This document shows, in pieces, positions 1 to 5,669 of a stretch of 6,800 nucleotides of DNA; the stretch's first letter is position 1; the number at the start of each line of letters is the position of its first letter. A model generated the notes under the pieces. The model did not search any database and had not been told where the DNA came from. It saw nothing but the letters and a program-made list of their open reading frames with translations. The DNA is from CAZSAT01 sp964604675. Its GTDB lineage: Bacteria > Myxococcota_A > UBA796 > CAJQPC01. The translations under genes were made by a program, and so were the position numbers. The DNA lies in NCBI GenBank assembly GCA_964604675.1, contig CAZSAT010000223.1:1-6800 (forward strand). Reading direction: 5' to 3'.

Positions 1-659
1 CGCTCATCCACACCCGGTCGGCGAACTGCAAGTGGCTCTACGAGATCAGCCACACGAACCCCATCTGGATCCATCCGAGCGACGCCGAGCGCCTCGGGGT
101 CGGCACCGGGAAGCTCGTGCGGGTGGAGACCGAGATCGGCTGGTTCGTCGACAAGGTCTGGGTCACCGAGGGCATCAAGCCGGGCATCATCGCGATGAGC
201 CACCACCTCGGCCGCTGGCGGCTGCAGGAAGACGCCGGGGGCAACAAGGGCACCACGGCCCTGGCCCGGCTCGACCGGGAAGGCACCGCCAACACCCTGC
301 AGCTGCTGAAGGGCGTCGGCCCCTACGAGAGCGCCGACCCGGACACCAGCCGCGTGTGGTGGAACGACGTGGGCGTGCACCAGAACCTCACCCACCCGGT
401 GCAGCCCGACCCGGTCAGCGGGCACCACTGCTGGCTGGTGAAGGCTCTGTCGGTGCGCGCCGCCGAGCCGGGCGAAGCCCACGGCATGGTGCACGTCGAC
501 ACCGCGAAGTCGCGCGCGCTCTACCGGCGCTGGCACGCGCTGGCCCGGAGCGCGGTCGAGCACAGCCCCGACGGCACCCGCCGACCCTACTGGCTCAAGC
601 GCCCGCTGAAGCCGGTCGAGGCGGCCTACCGCTTGCCCGAGAAGCCCTTTGGCCGCTGA
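1..659 (+). CDS. Molybdopterin oxidoreductase catalytic subunit, C-terminal part (DMSO reductase family)
   Basis: This is the last 218 residues of a large molybdenum enzyme; the start lies left of the window and the frame begins at base 3. The visible part is the molybdopterin-dinucleotide-binding domain (a beta-barrel fold). A segment reading TRSANCKWLYEISHTNP is followed by WIHPSDAERLGVGTGKLVRVET (residues about 23-44 of the fragment), the usual 'residues that lie lower in the cofactor funnel plus G-D/K-x-V-x-V-x-T' pattern of this domain. Next comes GIIAMSHHLGRW. A long tail has WWNDVGVHQN and DPVSGHHCW, resembling a group of respiratory-type Mo subunits that work with an FeS subunit and an NrfD-like membrane anchor; neither partner is in view. 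The next gene is a TorD-type chaperone and then a SulP carrier, so a sulfur oxyanion (sulfite, thiosulfate, tetrathionate) substrate is plausible. That is inference from context: the active-site Mo ligand and N-terminal FeS cluster are outside the window, so formate or another oxyanion cannot be excluded. Confidence 0.88.
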   Translation, partial: LIHTRSANCKWLYEISHTNPIWIHPSDAERLGVGTGKLVRVETEIGWFVDKVWVTEGIKPGIIAMSHHLGRWRLQEDAGGNKGTTALARLDREGTANTLQLLKGVGPYESADPDTSRVWWNDVGVHQNLTHPVQPDPVSGHHCWLVKALSVRAAEPGEAHGMVHVDTAKSRALYRRWHALARSAVEHSPDGTRRPYWLKRPLKPVEAAYRLPEKPFGR

Positions 660-1551
660 GCGCCAGGTCGCGGTCGCACGGGAGCGGGCCTACACCCTGC
701 TCGGCCGGCTGGTGCGCTACGGGCTCTCCCCCGAGCTGGAGCCGGCGGCGCGGGCCGCGCTCGGCGACCTCTCCGTGCAGCCCGGCGAGCACTACCAGCT
801 CTTCGGGCTCGACGCGCCGCCGTACGAGAGCTTCTTCCTCTCGCCGGATCGGCTGCTGGGGGGCGACCATGCGGAGGCTGTCGCGCGCGACTACGCGGCC
901 GGGGGCTTCCAGCCGGAGGTCTCCGACGTGGCCGCCGACCACCTGGGCGTGCAGCTCGCGTTCCTCGGCTGGCTGGAGGGCGCGCGCGGCGACGCCCTGC
1001 GCGACGACATCGCCCACCAGGAGCTGCTGGACCTGCAGGCGCGCTTCCTCGACCAGCACCTCTTGCGCTGGCTGCCGGCCTACGTGGCCTCGGTCCCCGG
1101 CAACGGGTTCTACCCCCGCGCCCTGCGCCTGGCGCTCGACCTGGCGCTCGACCACCGGGAGGCGCTGCCCGGCGCCACGGCGCCCTTCGAGCTGCCCGAG
1201 GCTCCCCCGGTGGGCAACGAGGGCCTGCGCGACATCGCCGAGCTGCTCTGCACGCCGTGCCACGCCGGGGGGCTCTTGACCCGTGGCGCCCTCCGGCAGC
1301 TCGGCGACCTGCCCCGTGGCTTCGGCCAGCGTCCCCACGAGCTCAAGACCCTCCTGCTCTCGGCCGCCCGCTTCGGGGAGCTGCCCGCCGTGATCGAGGC
1401 TCTGGACGGCGAGCTGCTCCGCTGGGACGCCGCGCTCCAGGGCCCCGTCGCCCCCTGGCGGGCCCGCATCGCCCACACCCGCTCGCTGCTCGACGGCATG
1501 CAGCTCGCGGTGGCGGCCCTGCACGACGTCGGCCGAGAACCCGCGCCGTGA
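649..1551 (+). CDS. TorD/DmsD/NarJ-family molybdoenzyme maturation chaperone
   Basis: The 300-residue, all-helical-looking protein would bind the apo-form or signal peptide of the preceding Mo subunit in the cytoplasm and hold it for cofactor insertion. TorD-like marks are YESFFLSPD (residues 59-67), DHLGVQLAFLGWL (97-109) and QARFLDQHLLRWLPAYVASV (130-149); the last corresponds to the family's F-x-x-x-H-L-x-x-W-x-P helix. A TTG start at 649 is chosen because it follows GAGAAG at 639-644 and keeps the N-terminal helix; the next usable start, GTG at 712, would lose 21 residues. The gene overlaps the Mo subunit by 11 nt and the SulP gene by 4 nt (GTGA), implying translational coupling. At 300 residues it is longer than the usual roughly 200: the last hundred residues form an extra region beginning at LCTPCHAGGLLTR (200-212, Cys201 and Cys204), ending in helices around LKTLLLSAARFGELPAVIEAL. 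The family call is by pattern, not alignment. Confidence 0.82.
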   Translation: MAAERQVAVARERAYTLLGRLVRYGLSPELEPAARAALGDLSVQPGEHYQLFGLDAPPYESFFLSPDRLLGGDHAEAVARDYAAGGFQPEVSDVAADHLGVQLAFLGWLEGARGDALRDDIAHQELLDLQARFLDQHLLRWLPAYVASVPGNGFYPRALRLALDLALDHREALPGATAPFELPEAPPVGNEGLRDIAELLCTPCHAGGLLTRGALRQLGDLPRGFGQRPHELKTLLLSAARFGELPAVIEALDGELLRWDAALQGPVAPWRARIAHTRSLLDGMQLAVAALHDVGREPAP

Positions 1552-3314
1552 AGCTGGCCCTCGCCGACCTCTGGGGCGCCCGGCGACCGCAGCTCGGCCG
1601 TGACCTCGCCGGGGCCGCCACGGTCACCTTCCTGAGCGTGCCCCAGGGCGTGGCCTACGCGATGATCGCGGGCCTGCCGCCTGCGATGGGGCTGTATGCG
1701 GGCGCGGTGCCGGTCATCGTCGGCAGCCTCTTCCGCAGCTCACACCTGGTGGTGTCGGGCCCTTCCAACGCCGTGAGCCTGCTCGTGGGCACCGCGACCG
1801 CCGCGGCGGCGGAGCGTGCGGGCATGGACCCCGTGCAGGTGGCGGTCACCCTCGCGCTGATGGTGGGCGTCATCCAGACGGGCGCGGGCCTGCTGCGCCT
1901 GGGCGTGCTCGTGGACTACGTCAGCCGCTCGGTGGTGCTCGGCTACATCAGCGGCGCGGCGGTGCTCATCGGTGCGGGTCAGCTGTCGAACGTCACCGGC
2001 ACTGCGGGAGCGCGGGGCAACCTGCCGGAGCAGCTCTGGAGCTGGATGCAGGGCCTCGACCAGGTGCATGGCTGGAGCGTCGGGCTGGCGCTCGCCGCGG
2101 CCGCGTTGGTGCTGGTCCTGCACCGGGTGGCGCCGAAGGTGCCGGGTGCCTTGATGGCCATGGTGGCCGGCATCGCCGCGTCCTGGGGCCTGGACCTCGC
2201 GGGCCGCGGGGTGAAGGTGTCGGGCGACATCGGGCAGGTGGCCGCGGGCCTGCCGCCGCTGAGCGTGCCGGGAGGGCTCGACCTCTTCGAGCTCGCACCA
2301 CTGGCCTTCGCCGCCACGGTCCTGAGCCTCGTGGAGTCCAGCGCGGTGGGTCGCTCCCTCGCGGCGAAGTCGGGCGATCGGCTCGACGCCGACACGGAGT
2401 TCGTGGGCCAGGGACTGGCCAACCTCGCAGCCGCCTTCACCAGCGGCTACCCGGTCAGCGGCAGCCTCGCGCGGTCGATCCTGAACCACGCGTCCGGAGC
2501 CTCGAGCCGGCTCTCCGGGGTGCTCTCGGGCGCGATGGTGCTGGCGGTCTTGCTCCTGGCCGGCCCGGTGGTCGACTTCACCCCGATCCCGGTGCTGGCG
2601 GGCATCCTGCTGGTGGTGGCCTGGCGCATGATCGACCGTGCAGCCATCGCGCGCACCCTGCGCTCCAGCCAGGTCGACGCGCTGGCCTTCGTGGGCACGG
2701 TGGCGGGCACCTTCCTCGTGCGGCTGGACCTCGCGGTCTACCTCGGGGTGGGGATCAGCCTGGTGGTGTTCCTGCGGCGTGCCCGCCTGCTGCGCGCCGG
2801 GGAGCTGCGCTTCGACGCCCGCGGGCGGCTGCGGGAGCACGAGCCGGAGCGGCCTGGCGGCACGGCCTGCACGGCGGTGAAGGTGCTCCACCTCGAGGGC
2901 AGCCTGTTCTTCGGTGCGGCGGGAGAGCTGCGCGACCTGCTCGACGAGGCCGTGGAGGACGGCACCCGGGTGTTGGTGGCGCGGGTGAAGCGCTGCCACG
3001 ACCTCGACGCCACGACCGCGCTGGTGTTCGCGGAGGTCGCGGAGGGTCTGGAGCGGAGCGGTCGCCACCTGCTGCTGGTGGGCATGCGTCCGCGTGCGAT
3101 GGAGGTGCTGGAGGCCAGCGGCACCACGGGTCGGGTGGGCGCCGACGCGCTCTTCCCCACGCAGCCCGGCTGGTTCGTGGCGCTGGATCAGGCTCTGGAG
3201 CGCGCTCTGGATCTGGCGGGCGAGCACGCGTGCGGCGATCGGTGTCCAGCGGTGTCCTACTTGGCGTCTCGAGCGTCGCAACGACCGGCGCCTTCGGAGG
3301 TCTCGCCCCGCTGA
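1548..3314 (+). CDS. SulP-family anion permease (SLC26-like) with C-terminal STAS domain
   Basis: A 588-residue inner-membrane carrier, usual SulP length. Residues about 20-425 form a string of ten or more hydrophobic segments. The SulP signature lies in the first: VPQGVAYAMIAGLPPAMGLYAG (31-52), then SSHLVVSGPSNAVSLLVG (64-81), matching the conserved P-x-x-x-GLY and GP-(T/S)-x-A-x-S-L motifs. ALVESS-type and GYPVSGSLARS (300-310) motifs of the later core helices are also present. Residues about 444-555 are a STAS domain (VKVLHLEGSLFFGAAGELRD, then HDLDATTALVFAEV), the cytoplasmic regulatory module of this family. The start is GTG 1548, overlapping the chaperone stop, with GAGA 10-13 nt upstream; a longer open frame back to 1257 only covers the chaperone in another frame and lacks transporter features. 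Family substrates include sulfate, bicarbonate, oxalate and others; operon position favours sulfate or a related oxyanion, but this is inference. The last 27 residues (562-588) lie inside a repeat and are not STAS-like. Confidence 0.9.
   Translation: MKLALADLWGARRPQLGRDLAGAATVTFLSVPQGVAYAMIAGLPPAMGLYAGAVPVIVGSLFRSSHLVVSGPSNAVSLLVGTATAAAAERAGMDPVQVAVTLALMVGVIQTGAGLLRLGVLVDYVSRSVVLGYISGAAVLIGAGQLSNVTGTAGARGNLPEQLWSWMQGLDQVHGWSVGLALAAAALVLVLHRVAPKVPGALMAMVAGIAASWGLDLAGRGVKVSGDIGQVAAGLPPLSVPGGLDLFELAPLAFAATVLSLVESSAVGRSLAAKSGDRLDADTEFVGQGLANLAAAFTSGYPVSGSLARSILNHASGASSRLSGVLSGAMVLAVLLLAGPVVDFTPIPVLAGILLVVAWRMIDRAAIARTLRSSQVDALAFVGTVAGTFLVRLDLAVYLGVGISLVVFLRRARLLRAGELRFDARGRLREHEPERPGGTACTAVKVLHLEGSLFFGAAGELRDLLDEAVEDGTRVLVARVKRCHDLDATTALVFAEVAEGLERSGRHLLLVGMRPRAMEVLEASGTTGRVGADALFPTQPGWFVALDQALERALDLAGEHACGDRCPAVSYLASRASQRPAPSEVSPR
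3231..3310 (+). repeat. Direct repeat copy A (about 80 bp), overlapping the 3' end of the SulP gene
   Basis: Aligned without gaps to 5671-5750, 65 of 80 positions match by hand count; the first 70 match at 59. Similarity begins abruptly at TGCG (the ten bases before it match at only four positions). After 3310 a 20-nt unmatched stretch is followed by a weaker match (ACCCCGGGCTTCTTC near 3335 against ACCCCCGGCGTCCTC near 5751). Inside are GGTGTCC at 3241 and 3251 and GGCGTCT at 3263, spaced 10 and 12 nt. The copy is read in frame as the final 26 full codons of SulP. Its function is unknown; it could be a dispersed noncoding repeat or a remnant of a duplicated boundary. Confidence 0.75.
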
Positions 3315-3368
3315 TCGCCCAACCGGCGGCGGGGACCCCGGGCTTCTTCAGCTCGATCCAGGGAGCCA
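3315..3368. other. Convergent intergenic gap, no clear terminator
   Basis: Fifty-four bases separate the SulP stop from the stop of the leftward SRPBCC gene. The stretch is GC-rich, with a GGGGACCCCGGG run that cannot form a normal hairpin loop at its first arms, and there is no T-tract on either strand. I see no convincing intrinsic terminator even though two transcription units end here, so termination may be Rho-dependent. The weaker distal part of the repeat may extend into 3331-3352. Confidence 0.45.
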
Positions 3369-4358
3369 TCAGGGCGCGCCGCGCTCCAGCTGCTCCATCC
3401 GGAACACCTCCTCGCCGTCCACCTCGGAGACGTAGCGGAGCGGCGGGCCCGGGAGCGCCTCGGCGAACCAGAAGCGGTCGACCACCGTCGCGCCCTCGTC
3501 GCCCGCTCGGGTCACCGTGTAGCGGTGCGTGTCGAAGCTCCCCAGCCGCAGCTCCAGCGCCTCGTCCTCGATCGTGGTCGCGGCCGCGGGGAAGGCGGCG
3601 TGGTCCCAGAGCTCCTCCCAGCTCGAGCGCGCCTCCTCGGGGCCGGCGACCACCTCGCCGGCCTCGTCGAAGCTGGTGCTGCGGATGGTGGTGCCCGCGT
3701 CGTCGGAGGCGACGAACTCCCAGAGCTCCTGGGTCGGCGGCGCCCCCGCCGGCTGCAGCGACAGGCGGATCGTCGTGCCGGTGGGGAGTCCGGCGCGGAG
3801 CTGGCCGAGGCTCAGGGGGCGCGGCGCGAGCTCCGGCTCCGGCTCCGGCGGCACCCAGGTGGACTCCACCCGCTCCTTCAGCTCCTGGTTGAAGGAGGTG
3901 CAGAAGCCCTCGAAGGCCTTCATCACTGCGCCGCCGAGGAGCCAGGTCATCCCGCCCCTGGCTTCGTCGGAGTGCTCGAGCCGCGTGCGGCCGTCGCCCA
4001 GGTCGACCAGCCGGTAGCGGTGGTTGTCGGTCATCCCGGCGGCGAAGACGTCGCCCTGCCAGCCGAAGGACACCCCCTCCTCGTAGATCAGGTGGTGCTG
4101 GTAGGTGTTGACCCGGTCCTTGTCGGGATCGGGCTTGAAGCGGACCGACACCTCGCCGCCGTCGCGGAGCTCGCCCTCGACCGACTGCAGGGAGCTGCTC
4201 CAGCCCGGCATCGCCTCGAAGTCGGTCATCACCGCCCACACCGCCTCGGGCGGGGCCTCGATCTCGATGGAGGTGGCGATCGTGCGGTGGCCGGCGGAGA
4301 GCCGCTCGATGGTGACGGTGGACTGCGCGGCGGCGAGAGGGAGGAGGAGGAGCGTCAT
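3369..4358 (-). CDS. Exported two-domain SRPBCC (START-like) family protein
   Basis: A 329-residue protein starting at ATG 4358; no other start is available upstream before the previous gene's stop. The N-terminus MTLLLLPLAAAQS looks like a short, uncharged signal or anchor ending at an A-A-A cleavage-type site. Residues about 24-165 are an SRPBCC/START-like ligand-binding domain: IEIEAPPEAVWAVMTDFEAMPGW (32-53) is the classic 'P-x-x-VW-x-x-x-D-F-x-x-x-P-x-W' entry. It then runs through FKPDPDKDRVNTYQHH, WQGDVFAAGMTDNHRYRLVDLGDGRTRLEHS and a C-terminal helix. A Pro/Glu linker (169-180, PPEPEPEL) leads to a second domain (about 185-329) with ELWEFVASDDAGTT, FDTHRYTV and FWFAEALPGPP (296-306), which I cannot assign to a named family. 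The fold suggests binding of a hydrophobic ligand; nothing shows catalysis. It follows the ATPase gene by 39 nt on the same strand and may share its transcript, though no functional link is evident. Confidence 0.78.
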   Translation of the reverse strand: MTLLLLPLAAAQSTVTIERLSAGHRTIATSIEIEAPPEAVWAVMTDFEAMPGWSSSLQSVEGELRDGGEVSVRFKPDPDKDRVNTYQHHLIYEEGVSFGWQGDVFAAGMTDNHRYRLVDLGDGRTRLEHSDEARGGMTWLLGGAVMKAFEGFCTSFNQELKERVESTWVPPEPEPELAPRPLSLGQLRAGLPTGTTIRLSLQPAGAPPTQELWEFVASDDAGTTIRSTSFDEAGEVVAGPEEARSSWEELWDHAAFPAAATTIEDEALELRLGSFDTHRYTVTRAGDEGATVVDRFWFAEALPGPPLRYVSEVDGEEVFRMEQLERGAP

Positions 4359-4397
4359 GGGGTGCCCGGGCTCTTCGAACGATACCGCCCGGGTAGC
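4359..4397 (-). other. Short gap between ATPase and SRPBCC genes with a duplicated GCCCGGG
   Basis: The 39-nt gap holds GCCCGGG at 4364-4370 and again at 4387-4393. Because CCCGGG is its own complement, the two could pair around a 16-17 nt loop, but there is no U-tract. No strong Shine-Dalgarno stands before the ATG at 4358; the nearest purine run (GAAGAG on the - strand, about 4371-4376) is about 12 nt away. A -10-like TATCGT lies on the - strand at about 4379-4384 without a recognisable -35. Readthrough from the ATPase gene is the simplest source of transcript. Confidence 0.35.
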
Positions 4398-5609
4398 TCA
4401 GCTCACGCCCCACCAAGGGCGCACCACGTGCTCGCCGCGCCCGCGGTCGACATCGCCGCCGTACACCAGCACGGTGGACAGGTTCACGTCCGGGGCGCGC
4501 TTTGCGGTCAGGGCGCGGTAGTACGCCAGCCCTCGGAAGGCATCGGTGGGCACGCCGACGCCGGCCTTGGCCTCCACCGCCACGCGACGGTGGCCCAGCT
4601 CCACGACGGCGTCGACCTCGTGACCCTGCCGGTCCCGCCAGAAGTACAGAGGGGCCCGCTCCCCGCGGTGCGTGAACACCTTCCGGAGCTCGCTCATCAC
4701 GAAGGTCTCGAAGACGGCGCCGCGGAGTGGGTGGCTGCGCAGGTGCCCGGCCTCCCGGACGCCCAGGAGGCTGCACAGCACACCGGTGTCGGTGAAGTAC
4801 AGCTTCGGGGTGCGCACGAGTCGCTTCGACAGCCGCTCGTGGTGCGGCTGCACGACGTCGACGAGGTAGGACGCTCGGAGCAGCGAGACCCACTGCTTCG
4901 CCGTGGGCTGGCTCACTCCGGCGTCGCTCGCGAGGGCGCTGTAGTTCAGGAGCTGGCCGGAGCGTCCCGCGCACAGCCTCAGGAAGCGCCCGAAGGTGTC
5001 CAGGTCGCCGATCGACCGGAGCGTGCGGACGTCGCGCTCCACGTAGGTCCGCACGTACGCGTCCAACCAGGCTGCCGCGGGGAGGTCGCGATCGTGCAGC
5101 CGTGGGTAGAGCCCGCGGAAGAGGAGCTGGTCGAGCTCGTGGCCCAGCGGCGACAGCCGTGGCTCGAGCGTGTCCAGCTGCTCGGGCTCGCGTCCCGGCC
5201 GGCCCCCCAGCTCGGCGACGGACAGAGGCAGGAGCTCGAGGATCGAGACCCGGCCGGCGAGCGACTGGCTCACCCCCTGCCCCATGAGCAGCTGGTGCGA
5301 GCCGGTCAGCACCAGGGGCGCCCGATCCCGCTCGTCCAGCCAGACCTGCAGCGCGCTGAAGAGCTCCGGCACGCGCTGCACCTCGTCGAGGATGGCTCCT
5401 GGTGCACCCTCCAGCCGGCGCAGGAAGCCAGGCGGATCGTCTCGCGCCTCCTCGCGCTCGAGGGTGTCCTCGAGGTTGACGTACAGGAACTCCGGGAAGC
5501 TCGCGCGGGCCAGCGTGGTCTTGCCCGACTGCCGCGGCCCGGTCAGGAGCACGGCCGGGAAGGCCTCCGCGTGCTGCTCGAGACGGCCAGCGAGCGTGCG
5601 CGGCAACAT
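4398..5609 (-). CDS. AAA_14/DUF4143-type ATPase with PD-(D/E)XK-like C-terminal domain
   Basis: A 403-residue protein from ATG 5609. An upstream in-frame TTG at 5621 would add MDQP but lies inside a palindrome, so ATG followed by LPRTLAGRLEQ is preferred. Residues 1-150 form the P-loop ATPase: Walker A GPRQSGKT (24-31), Walker B AILDEVQRV (72-80, Asp75-Glu76) and sensor-like LTGSHQLLM (101-109). The middle has RGLYPRL and YVRTYVERDVRTL (185-197), hallmarks of the family, then a winged-helix-like segment (221-244, YSALASDAGVSQPTAKQWVSLL). It ends with KLYFTDTGVLCSLLG (269-283) and the nuclease-fold pattern HEVDAVVE...VAVEAKAG, with Asp333, Glu346 and Lys348 in the right order. Length and domain order are typical of this widespread family. 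Its cellular role is poorly defined: proposals include roles near mobile or toxin-antitoxin loci, and it often occurs as a stand-alone gene. All ATPase motifs are intact, so it appears functional. Confidence 0.92.
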   Translation of the reverse strand: MLPRTLAGRLEQHAEAFPAVLLTGPRQSGKTTLARASFPEFLYVNLEDTLEREEARDDPPGFLRRLEGAPGAILDEVQRVPELFSALQVWLDERDRAPLVLTGSHQLLMGQGVSQSLAGRVSILELLPLSVAELGGRPGREPEQLDTLEPRLSPLGHELDQLLFRGLYPRLHDRDLPAAAWLDAYVRTYVERDVRTLRSIGDLDTFGRFLRLCAGRSGQLLNYSALASDAGVSQPTAKQWVSLLRASYLVDVVQPHHERLSKRLVRTPKLYFTDTGVLCSLLGVREAGHLRSHPLRGAVFETFVMSELRKVFTHRGERAPLYFWRDRQGHEVDAVVELGHRRVAVEAKAGVGVPTDAFRGLAYYRALTAKRAPDVNLSTVLVYGGDVDRGRGEHVVRPWWGVS

Positions 5610-5610
5610 G

Positions 5611-5641
5611 GGCTGATCCAAACTTCAAGGTTGAATCAGCC
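5611..5641. promoter_or_regulatory. Imperfect 31-bp palindrome upstream of the ATPase start (possible operator or 5' hairpin)
   Basis: Left arm GGCTGATCCAAAC (5611-5623) and right arm GGTTGAATCAGCC (5629-5641) are reverse complements at 11 of 13 positions around TTCAA. The outer seven pairs, GGCTGAT/ATCAGCC, are perfect. It ends one base from the ATPase ATG (5607-5609) and sits in the divergent gap with the lipoprotein gene. The stretch is distinctly more AT-rich than its surroundings. It occupies the place of the ATPase ribosome-binding site, so it could act as a repressor site or as an RNA hairpin limiting translation; which is unknown. Confidence 0.55.
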
Positions 5642-5669
5642 TATCATGAGGGCGCACGACCTATCGACC

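Noticed and set aside
32..1279. A 415-codon + strand frame across the Mo subunit and chaperone
   Set aside because: Arg/Pro/Ser-rich with no motif; the two real genes occupy the other frames with clear family patterns and abutting boundaries.
1740..3281. A 513-codon open frame on the - strand, antisense to the SulP gene
   Set aside because: The composition is rich in His, Gln, Arg and Glu, as expected for the complement of a membrane-protein gene. The + strand frame has unmistakable SulP motifs and a STAS domain.
3231..3352. Integron attC-like site, suggested by a repeat about 80-120 bp long at gene ends and GCCCAAC at 3317-3323
   Set aside because: The RYYYAAC-like heptamer is absent from copy B, the copies lack the long imperfect inverted structure of attC, and the cassette would hold two genes in the opposite orientation.
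3230..3892. A 220-codon + strand frame starting at GTG 3230, at the position equivalent to ATG 5670
   Set aside because: The matching start position reflects the repeat. After the repeat the frame runs antisense to the SRPBCC gene with a biased Ser/Arg/Pro composition and has no lipobox, so a truncated lipoprotein paralogue is not supported.
4364..4393. Rho-independent terminator between the ATPase and SRPBCC genes
   Set aside because: The two GCCCGGG units could pair but there is no T-tract after the stem in the leftward direction, and a 16-17 nt loop is long for a terminator.
2755..5628. A 957-codon open frame on the - strand
   Set aside because: It lies antisense or out of frame to the ATPase, SRPBCC and SulP genes, has an Arg/Pro/Ala-biased low-complexity composition typical of high-GC shadow frames, and shows no domain. 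The ATG at 3369 following the SRPBCC stop (MAPWIELKKPG...) belongs to the same shadow frame.
5642..5647. A -10-like TATCAT for rightward transcription of the lipoprotein gene
   Set aside because: No acceptable -35 element lies about 17 nt upstream, and the start codon ATG 5646 would overlap it; the match alone is too weak to call a promoter.
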